A DNA stretch of 11,509 bases from Nitrospirota bacterium. Its GTDB lineage: Bacteria > Nitrospirota > Thermodesulfovibrionia > Thermodesulfovibrionales > JdFR-88. A program made the translations under genes and the position numbers. The notes below the pieces were generated by a model, which had not been told where the DNA came from, searched no databases, and saw only the letters and a list, made by a program, of their open reading frames with translations. The stretch is from NCBI GenBank assembly GCA_021819985.1, contig JAKAEG010000067.1, positions 1-11,509 on the forward strand. The letters run 5' to 3'. This document shows positions 6,536 through 11,509 of this stretch, piece after piece. Position 1 is the stretch's first letter. Each line of letters begins with the position of its first letter.

Positions 6536-7468
6536 TTAAGAAAATGCGGAGGAGATTTCGGATATTGCCGTAGTCGTCCATTGCCTAATCTCGTGTTCTA
6601 TTTTTTGTTCAAGTCCATCACAGTTATCCACAATTCGGCATCTATCAAATAAAACACCCGCAGAAACGCATGTGCTCGGCCATTTAGCTCTATCAGCAGC
6701 TTCAGAAATACAAAGTGCCCGTATTGGATCAACAATAAGTGGTCTACGCATCCACCTTTTGACAAAATCTATAGGCTGCAATTGTGTCTTGAGTTCTTCC
6801 CAATTAGTCCCGGTTTTACACTGCCCAAAAATAATGAGTTGGCCCGGCTGACAATCAGAAAAAGGGATCCAAGCCACTGTATCTAGTTTATCATCACTGG
6901 CTTGCACTGGCGCATTATCCAAGCTTTGAAATCCCCCACCTTCGCACAAATTTTTACATAGATTTTCAACTCTATCTTCAAAGCGTCCACCTACAGATGT
7001 TCCAAAGACAATGGCGCGTGCTTTAATATTACCAAGATAATTTTTTAAGACATGTGCCGCAAGACACTCTAAAATCAAAGTACCATCAATACCAGCGTGA
7101 ACACGATGATCTTTCATATTAAGGCGAGTGCTGAGTAGAAGATATCGGTAAATTAAAGATCGTTGATTCCCGTCAAGAGGCGTATTGTAATGAAGTACGG
7201 TTCCTTGATCCGTGAGATTAAATGGGTAACCCGAGCCACATGCTTCAGCGCGCCATTCAATTTCATTCATTACTTCATCAAGCGTTTGTTCATTTTCGTC
7301 ATCACTATCCTCACCGCCAATATTATTATAGTTATCATCATTTCGTCCCAGGTATGCAATTAATTCACGTTCCGAAATTGTTCCGCGAAGCCAGCTTAAA
7401 AGTTCGGCGAAATCAGCTAATTCACGATTATCTGCTTTCGGTGACGGTGGATTAGGCAACTTAAACAT
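6536..7468 (-). CDS. Putative restriction-type nuclease with D...QxK signature (PD-(D/E)XK superfamily)
   Basis: I do not recognise a named family for this 310-residue protein. Its central part carries a plausible nuclease core: helix GRFEDRVENLC (E164 or E168), LDTVAWIPFSD (D196), and LIIFGQCKTGTNW (Q216-x-K218). A conserved Asp followed about 20 residues later by (Q/E)xK in a strand is the active-site pattern of PD-(D/E)XK enzymes. The QxK variant occurs in Mrr-like restriction endonucleases. The N-terminal 110 residues are probably a separate domain, with an acidic low-complexity patch at 51-63 (GGEDSDDENEQ). The ATG at 7466-7468 overlaps the stop of the upstream ParB-like gene by one base (TAATG), and GAGGAA precedes it. 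Being third behind a DNA adenine methyltransferase, it is inferred to be the effector of a restriction-like system. A non-cutting role cannot be ruled out. Confidence 0.65.
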   Translation of the reverse strand: MFKLPNPPSPKADNRELADFAELLSWLRGTISERELIAYLGRNDDNYNNIGGEDSDDENEQTLDEVMNEIEWRAEACGSGYPFNLTDQGTVLHYNTPLDGNQRSLIYRYLLLSTRLNMKDHRVHAGIDGTLILECLAAHVLKNYLGNIKARAIVFGTSVGGRFEDRVENLCKNLCEGGGFQSLDNAPVQASDDKLDTVAWIPFSDCQPGQLIIFGQCKTGTNWEELKTQLQPIDFVKRWMRRPLIVDPIRALCISEAADRAKWPSTCVSAGVLFDRCRIVDNCDGLEQKIEHEIRQWTTTAISEISSAFS

Positions 7469-8571
7469 TATTGTTCCTCTGTCAGACGCTTCTTTTCCGG
7501 ATTACGCTTACGTTGCATTTCATTGTATAAATCATCGGCCAGTTCAGCGACTGTACCCGCGAGTCTTAACAAATCTTCTGATTTATCATAACCTTCAGTC
7601 AAATTGGCACGGGCTCGCGTCAACTCACGCTTAGCTTCCATTAAAGCTTCTTCGAAAATCTGAGTTTTAGGTCTGCTGATTTCAAACGCTGTCTCAAGTC
7701 CTTCGCCCGCTCTAAGAGCTGCCACTGCTTCACGGCTCTTCAGCACTGCATCAAGCTGGCGAAGATGAGGATTTTGCGATTCAACAACCGGTGGAAGATT
7801 GGCTTTTTTGCTACCATATAACCAAATACATAATTCCCCAAGCTCTTTAATCTTCTCCTGTGGCACCGGAGATTCAGCTTCTTCTAGTTCTGGTTTCAGC
7901 TCTATAAAAGAGCTGATTCCTTCATAATCTAATCCTGTATAAAGGTGAGAAAAAGCAAACCGCTGCCGAAATCTATCATCTCTGTTGTAAACTTTTTCTT
8001 TTTCAGCTTGCTCGATAACCATTAACCCCCTATAAAGGCGTTGTACTGTCTTATGTCTATCTCCAATCTGATTAGCAATGTCATCAAGAGAAATACCATA
8101 ACTATTATGTACATCAGCTATGTATTTGGCTTTGGCGTAGCTACTCCATTTTGCTGGGCCATTTACGTGTTTAAATCCAAGATATCGCCAAGCATCTGTG
8201 CGATTTGCAAAAGTGACCGGCAATTGAGCAAGTTGCGCCTTAGCTTCTTCCGAAATTGCGGGGATAGCCCATCCATTGGTCTTAGCAAAGGCTTCATGAA
8301 GCAGCACTTTTACAGCAGCTAAACGACGATTTCCCTCAATGACTACGTGTTTATCATCCTCTTCTGTGACAATAAGTGGTTCATGGGGGAAAAAACCGCT
8401 TGCAGCAATTGATTGAACTAATTCACGAACATCCATAGCATCCCATAATATGGTAATAATGTCCTCATCTGTCGAATTTCGTGAAATACCATATTCGGCA
8501 AGACGGGGATTTTTCCTATCAAAATGAAGAATATTCGCAGGTAATGTTTCAATTACTTCTGCTGTAGTCAC
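7468..8571 (-). CDS. ParB/Srx-fold protein with HTH domain
   Basis: With the start used here the product has 367 residues. Residues 10-90 are a ParB/sulfiredoxin-type N-terminal domain: LPANILHFDRKNPRL, then ELVQSIAASGFFPHEPLIV, then the box-II-like IEGNRRLAAVKVL (R82-R83), the region that binds CTP or ATP phosphates in ParB relatives. Residues 161-181 (SLDDIANQIGDRHKTVQRLYR) form a KorB/ParB-like helix-turn-helix. The C-terminal third is helical and charged, possibly a coiled coil for dimerisation. The GTG at 8569-8571 is preferred because GAGGAGG (8577-8583) lies 5 bases upstream. A longer version from TTG 8619 would overlap the methyltransferase by 38 bases and has no site. No partner ParA is present, so it is probably not a segregation protein. 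A DNA-recognition or clamp-like role in the defence module is inferred. Confidence 0.7.
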   Translation of the reverse strand: MTTAEVIETLPANILHFDRKNPRLAEYGISRNSTDEDIITILWDAMDVRELVQSIAASGFFPHEPLIVTEEDDKHVVIEGNRRLAAVKVLLHEAFAKTNGWAIPAISEEAKAQLAQLPVTFANRTDAWRYLGFKHVNGPAKWSSYAKAKYIADVHNSYGISLDDIANQIGDRHKTVQRLYRGLMVIEQAEKEKVYNRDDRFRQRFAFSHLYTGLDYEGISSFIELKPELEEAESPVPQEKIKELGELCIWLYGSKKANLPPVVESQNPHLRQLDAVLKSREAVAALRAGEGLETAFEISRPKTQIFEEALMEAKRELTRARANLTEGYDKSEDLLRLAGTVAELADDLYNEMQRKRNPEKKRLTEEQ

Positions 8572-8581
8572 AACGACCTCC

Positions 8582-9469
8582 TCATGCGATTCTCCGCAAA
8601 GAACTCTCACGACCGCCAATGCGACATACTGACGGAGTAGAGAGATAATGCGGGGCTATTATTAACTCGTAAGCTGAACGCTTTTGTTGAAGTGTATATT
8701 TAATAGGTAATAGTGCTATTCTGAAAGATGCATAGAGCCTCCGTATTAATTCATTGTCATCATAAGATACAATCCATTGCAATCGGTGCTGCTCATTAAG
8801 GTACTTAGCTAAAAATGCATGATCATCAGCATTATATGAATTGAGATAAAGCCGCTGTCCTTTATTTACATAAGGAGGATCAAGATAAATAAATATGTGA
8901 TCCCTCCCTCGTCCTCGAGGTAAGCTTGTTTTCAGAAAATTTAAAGCATCATTGCAGGATACGTGAATGCGTTCTCTGTAACGACTCAGGTGAAAAATAC
9001 GTCGTGAAAGTTCTTCTCGATTGAACCGGACGTCCATACGCCATTTGCCTTTTTGCTCATACCCGCCAATCGGTCCCGCTCCGATAAGCACACCTGAACG
9101 ATTACATCTGTTCAGAAAGAAGGTTGCAAACCCTATATCAAACAGCGAGTATTTAGAAGGATTCAAACATATTTCATGTTGTTTATGCCATTCCGTAATG
9201 GTTAAAGGCACCGAAGCAATTCGCTCCATAAAACGCTCAGGATAAAGCTGAACTGAGCGCCAAAATGCATAGATGCGTTCATCGGCATCGTTCAGGTAAA
9301 GTTCAGAAACCACACCTTCTTTAAGCAGATTCAGTGCAGCACCCGCACCGCCTGCATAAGGTTCAAAGTAAGCGCACCCTCTGAGATAATTCAAATCGAT
9401 TATATCAGTAAGAAAGCTGGCCAAAGCAGCTTTCCCGCCTGGATATCGTAAAGGGCTGAAATACTTCAT
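8582..9469 (-). CDS. D12-class DNA adenine N6-methyltransferase
   Basis: The 295-residue product transfers a methyl group from S-adenosylmethionine to adenine N6 in a specific DNA site. Motif order is that of Dam-like D12 (alpha) enzymes: motif X FSPLRYPGGKAAL (4-16), motif I YFEPYAGGAGAAL (34-46), NRSGVLIGAGPIGGY near 123-137, and catalytic DPPY at 197-200 within IYLDPPYVNKGQRLY. Length is normal and all key residues are present, so it should be active. The target site cannot be read from the sequence. The ATG at 9467-9469 is chosen because it places motif X at the usual distance. A GTG at 9476-9478 would add three residues. No clear Shine-Dalgarno site precedes either, and a palindrome lies 12 bases upstream. 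It is first of three coupled minus-strand genes and would protect host DNA. Confidence 0.92.
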   Translation of the reverse strand: MKYFSPLRYPGGKAALASFLTDIIDLNYLRGCAYFEPYAGGAGAALNLLKEGVVSELYLNDADERIYAFWRSVQLYPERFMERIASVPLTITEWHKQHEICLNPSKYSLFDIGFATFFLNRCNRSGVLIGAGPIGGYEQKGKWRMDVRFNREELSRRIFHLSRYRERIHVSCNDALNFLKTSLPRGRGRDHIFIYLDPPYVNKGQRLYLNSYNADDHAFLAKYLNEQHRLQWIVSYDDNELIRRLYASFRIALLPIKYTLQQKRSAYELIIAPHYLSTPSVCRIGGRESSLRRIA

Positions 9470-9476
9470 TAATAAC

Positions 9477-9494
9477 ACATCGATGTTAACATCG
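9477..9494. promoter_or_regulatory. Overlapping palindromes upstream of the methyltransferase gene (possible operator)
   Basis: CGATGTTAACATCG at 9481-9494 is a perfect 14-base palindrome, and ACATCGATGT at 9477-9486 is a perfect 10-base palindrome overlapping it, so ACATCG occurs three times in alternating orientation. It lies 8-25 bases before the ATG, where the ribosome binding site would be, and no Shine-Dalgarno sequence is visible. A bound regulator, or a CGATG/CATCG RNA hairpin, could restrain translation or transcription. The HTH protein of the same operon is an obvious candidate ligand, but that is inference. Confidence 0.45.
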
Positions 9495-9528
9495 GGATGC
9501 GTTCGAATCTATCAGATATTAAATAAAT

Positions 9529-9556
9529 TTTATAATTTCTCCCCTTCAGGTTTTAA
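9529..9556 (-). promoter_or_regulatory. Possible promoter of the defence module
   Basis: On the minus strand TATAAA (9529-9534) stands 16 bases downstream of TTAAAA (9551-9556). Both hexamers are imperfect and the region is A/T-rich, so chance matches are easy. Transcription from here would begin near 9522, giving a leader of about 50 bases that contains the palindrome. Confidence 0.3.
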
Positions 9557-9558
9557 TT

Positions 9559-9666
9559 ATGTTAATCGGGCCAAAAATAAAAATCAATGCAGGATTTACT
9601 CATGCTGCAAAGGGCTATCTACAAGGAGTTCTAAAGATAATGAAAAAGTTATTAGGGTTTTATTAA
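9559..9666 (+). CDS. Possible small ORF, 35 residues, unrecognised
   Basis: ATG at 9559 opens a 35-codon frame beginning MLIGPKIKINAGFTHAAK, with a C-terminal stretch YLQGVLKIMKKLLGFY that would form a basic amphipathic helix. There is no good ribosome binding site and it lies antisense to the probable leader of the methyltransferase gene. It could be chance, a remnant, or a small membrane-active peptide. The rest of 9495-9688 shows no other gene. Confidence 0.15.
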   Translation: MLIGPKIKINAGFTHAAKGYLQGVLKIMKKLLGFY

Positions 9667-9688
9667 AAGGAGATGCAACCCACATAAA

Positions 9689-9714
9689 AAAAGGGACCTA
9701 GCAAGGTCCCTTTT
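9689..9714 (-). terminator. Intrinsic terminator of rpoD
   Basis: AAAAGGGACCT (9689-9699) pairs with AGGTCCCTTTT (9704-9714) around the 4-base loop AGCA, an 11-bp stem. On the minus strand it is followed by an unbroken run of seven T, and it lies 18 bases after the rpoD stop. The opposite strand has only four T, so it may act weakly in that direction as well. Confidence 0.9.
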
Positions 9715-9731
9715 AGATGATTTTTTCTTAC

Positions 9732-11168
9732 TTAGCCCAGGCTCTTTAGCGCCCGGAGGCGGCTTGGGTGCTTGAGTTTCCTCAGCGCCTTTGCCTCTAT
9801 CTGGCGGACCCTCTCTCTTGTTATGGAGAGATATCTGCCCACTTCCTCAAGCGTATGGTCGCGGTCGGTGCCTATTCCAAACCGCATCCTGATGACCTTC
9901 TCCTCTTTGGGCGTGAGGGTTTTCAGCACGCTCTGTATCTGTTCTGATATCTCGGACTTTTCGGCGTCGGAATATGGCGACGGGCTGTTCTTGTCCCCGA
10001 TGAAATCCTCCAGCTCGGTGTCTTCATCCCCTATGGGGGTCTGTAGAGCTATAGGGTCCTGGATGGCCCTGAAAACCTCATCCACTTTTCTTACGGGCAC
10101 CTGCAGTTTTTGGGCAAGCTCCTCATTGCTGGGTTCCCTGCCCAGTTGATGGGTCAGTTCCCTGGAGGCCTTTGTGACCCTGTTATAGAATTCCATCATG
10201 TGAACCGGAACCCTGATGGTCTTGGTCTGGTCTATAAGAGCCCTGGTTATTGCCTGTCTTATCCACCAGGTGGCATATGTAGAAAACTTGAATCCCTTTT
10301 CGTATTTGAATTTGTCGACGGCTTTCATGAGGCCTATATTGCCTTCCTGAATGAGGTCGAGGAGCGGAAGCCCCCTTCCCACATAATTTTTGGCTATATT
10401 GACCACAAGCCTCAGGTTTCGTGTGATCAGTTCATTCTTGGCATCCCTGACAAGGGTATTGGCTTTCTGGAGCCTGTCCCAGATTCCCTTCAGGTCTTCG
10501 ACCTTAAGGCCAATCTCGGTTTCGATCTTTTTGAAATCCTGCTGCACTTTCTTTGAGAGGGTTTCGAGTTTTTTTGAGTTGCTGCCGCCGCCGTTTCTTT
10601 TTGCCTTCTCCTTGATAATTTTACGCAGATCCTTTAGAGAGCCGTGTCTGCCCAGTTTCCTGTCGAGTTCACGGACCTTGCCCATCAGCTCTTCCAGCCT
10701 TACGAGCACTTTCCGGATGGCCTCATCCGTCCGTTCATCCTCCGTTATCCCTTCCTCATCCATGTCGATATCGGCTTCGGCTTTTTTGAAGAGAGGCATG
10801 GCGACGACGACTTCCTTAATTATGATCTTGCCCTGCTCCAGCTGCTTTGCCAGCTCGGTCTCCTCGTCCTTGGTCAGGATGGAGATATTGCCCATGGAAT
10901 GAAAATAGGCTTGCACGAGGTCTTCCGTCTTTTCATATTCGACGGCTGCCTCGGGCTCCTCAAATTCCAGTTCCTCCGCGGCGGCGCCTTCCTCGTATTC
11001 CACGACCTTGACGCCCATGTCCTGCAGGAGGTCCATGAGTTCTTCTATCTCATCGGGGGAAAAATACTCCGATGGCAATGCCTCATTAATTTCATCATAG
11101 GTAAGGACGCCACGTCTCTTACCCATGTCGATTATTTCTTCAAAGATGTCTTTTTCCTTTTCCCTCAT
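9732..11168 (-). CDS. rpoD: Primary RNA polymerase sigma factor (sigma-70)
   Basis: The 478-residue product has the full housekeeping-sigma layout: region 1.1 (residues 1-60, with DMGKRRGVLTYDEINEALP), region 1.2 (81-112, DLVQAYFHSMGNISILT), a charged non-conserved insert (about 130-230), region 2 (245-312, with NLRLVVNIAKNYVGRGLP and the -10-reading FSTYATWWIRQAITRA), region 3 (315-400) and region 4 (410-478, with the -35-reading SITRERVRQIEAKALRKLKH). Presence of region 1.1 marks the essential group 1 factor. The ATG at 11166-11168 is preferred: AAGGAG lies 10 bases upstream. A GTG at 11172-11174 is also possible with 4-base spacing. Extending to TTG 11210 would leave only a few bases after the transcription start. 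It is monocistronic, with its own promoter and terminator. Confidence 0.97.
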   Translation of the reverse strand: MREKEKDIFEEIIDMGKRRGVLTYDEINEALPSEYFSPDEIEELMDLLQDMGVKVVEYEEGAAAEELEFEEPEAAVEYEKTEDLVQAYFHSMGNISILTKDEETELAKQLEQGKIIIKEVVVAMPLFKKAEADIDMDEEGITEDERTDEAIRKVLVRLEELMGKVRELDRKLGRHGSLKDLRKIIKEKAKRNGGGSNSKKLETLSKKVQQDFKKIETEIGLKVEDLKGIWDRLQKANTLVRDAKNELITRNLRLVVNIAKNYVGRGLPLLDLIQEGNIGLMKAVDKFKYEKGFKFSTYATWWIRQAITRALIDQTKTIRVPVHMMEFYNRVTKASRELTHQLGREPSNEELAQKLQVPVRKVDEVFRAIQDPIALQTPIGDEDTELEDFIGDKNSPSPYSDAEKSEISEQIQSVLKTLTPKEEKVIRMRFGIGTDRDHTLEEVGRYLSITRERVRQIEAKALRKLKHPSRLRALKSLG

Positions 11169-11225
11169 TTGCACAAAGCTCCTTTTGGGGAAAAATGCAA
11201 TAGCAACCAACTATTTTCCCTTTAA

Positions 11226-11253
11226 ATTATAGCAGGAAACTATCGGATGTAAA
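11226..11253 (-). promoter_or_regulatory. Strong sigma-70 promoter of rpoD
   Basis: On the minus strand TTTACA (11248-11253, five of six to consensus) and a perfect TATAAT (11226-11231) are separated by 16 bases. Transcription would begin near 11219, about 50 bases before the rpoD ATG. It lies about 90 bases beyond the 23S rRNA 3' end, so rpoD can be expressed independently of rRNA read-through. Confidence 0.8.
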
Positions 11254-11341
11254 GAAATTCAAAAATGGAATTTATTTATTTCTTTATTATTTTGCTTATC
11301 TAAATTTTTCAGAAAATCAGAAAATTCTTTAAAAGGGGAAA

Positions 11342-11509
11342 TGGGTCAAGCCTCACGGTCTATTAGTACTGGCCGGCTGAGCGCATTACTACGCTTACAC
11401 CTCCAGCCTATCGACCTGGTAGTCTACCAGGGACCTTTAGGGGACATACATCCCGGGAGACCTAATCTTGGGGTGGGCTTCACGCTTAGATGCTTTCAGC
11501 GTTTATCCC
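11342..11509 (-). rRNA. rrl: 23S ribosomal RNA, 3' end (partial)
   Basis: Read on the minus strand, the stretch ends with CCGTGAGGCTTGACCC. Before it lie GTAAGCGTAGTAATGCGCTC, then GGCCAGTACTAATAGA, the conserved final helices of bacterial 23S rRNA. Comparison with the E. coli end (GTGAGGCTTAACCTT) places the mature 3' terminus near 11342. About 168 nucleotides are present and the gene continues past the right edge. The 89 bases from the rpoD promoter to 11342 are A/T-rich and contain no 5S rRNA and no convincing intrinsic terminator. A tandem CAGAAAAT repeat (11310-11325) is the only local structure. Confidence 0.95.

Larger units (their letters stand above)
6536..9494 (-). other. Candidate three-gene defence module: methyltransferase, ParB-like, nuclease
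   Basis: Three minus-strand genes follow one another without gaps (10 bases, then a 1-base overlap). They sit between convergent core genes (the LysM gene on plus, rpoD on minus), and their base composition is by eye richer in A/T than both flanks. Methylase plus a D...QxK protein suggests restriction-modification; the ParB/Srx-HTH middle gene is the unusual part. No integrase, transposase, tRNA or convincing flanking direct repeats are visible, so the route of acquisition is unclear. Confidence 0.55.

Noticed and set aside
9500..9512. GTTCGAATC, resembling a tRNA T-loop, as a possible tRNA remnant or attachment site
   Set aside because: Flanking bases do not form a T-stem, there is no acceptor or CCA end, and no matching copy appears at the left side of the module.
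6430..9690. Flanking direct repeats that would mark integration of the defence module
   Set aside because: The best shared words on the two sides (AGGAGTT, AAAAAGT) are only 7 bases in A/T-rich DNA, which is expected by chance.
9483..9701. Plus-strand 72-codon frame between the methyltransferase and rpoD
   Set aside because: It starts inside the palindrome, runs into the rpoD terminator stem, has no ribosome binding site and no recognisable motif.
9732..11210. Longer rpoD start at TTG 11210 (492 residues)
   Set aside because: The TTG is only about 9 bases after the predicted transcription start and lacks a ribosome binding site; ATG 11168 has AAGGAG.
11225..11341. Possible 5S rRNA after the 23S gene
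   Set aside because: The stretch is A/T-rich and holds the rpoD promoter; no 5S-like conserved sequence or folding is visible on either strand.

Overview
The window looks like a piece of a free-living Gram-negative chromosome, most likely from Nitrospirota or a deltaproteobacterial (Desulfobacterota-like) lineage. This is judged only from the style of IF2, RbfA, RpoD and the long dispersed repeat, so the taxonomic call is an inference. The core genes are GC-rich with good Shine-Dalgarno sites. Two stretches (about 60-613 and 6480-9690) look like accessory DNA.

Layout from left to right. A gene start on the minus strand runs off the left edge (1-36) behind an extended -10 promoter. Next is a 206-bp terminal-inverted-repeat element (102-307, MITE-like), followed by the collapsed 3' ends of a HigB toxin (369-506) and a HigA antitoxin (506-613). 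Then comes the minus-strand operon infB - rbfA - nrnA (4408 down to 617), a translation/ribosome-maturation/nanoRNA-turnover cluster. nusA, the usual neighbour of infB, is not upstream. Instead infB is divergent from a plus-strand pair, rpmB (ribosomal protein L28, 4610-4786) and dciA (helicase-loader-type DUF721 protein, 4809-5255). A secreted LysM protein (5401-6429) follows with its own consensus -35 promoter.

Between the LysM gene and rpoD lies a compact, visibly more A/T-rich three-gene minus-strand module (9469 down to 6536): a D12-class DNA adenine methyltransferase, a ParB/Srx-fold plus HTH protein, and a protein with a D...QxK nuclease signature (PD-(D/E)XK superfamily). The genes are tightly coupled (10-nt gap, then a 1-nt TAATG overlap). 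A palindrome sits just upstream of the methyltransferase start. This looks like a restriction-modification-type defence system with a ParB-like third component and is the most interesting part of the window.

The right end holds rpoD (housekeeping sigma-70) on the minus strand, with a near-consensus promoter and a strong intrinsic terminator. About 90 bp upstream of that promoter is the 3' end of a 23S rRNA gene (minus strand, running off the right edge). No 5S gene lies between the 23S end and rpoD.
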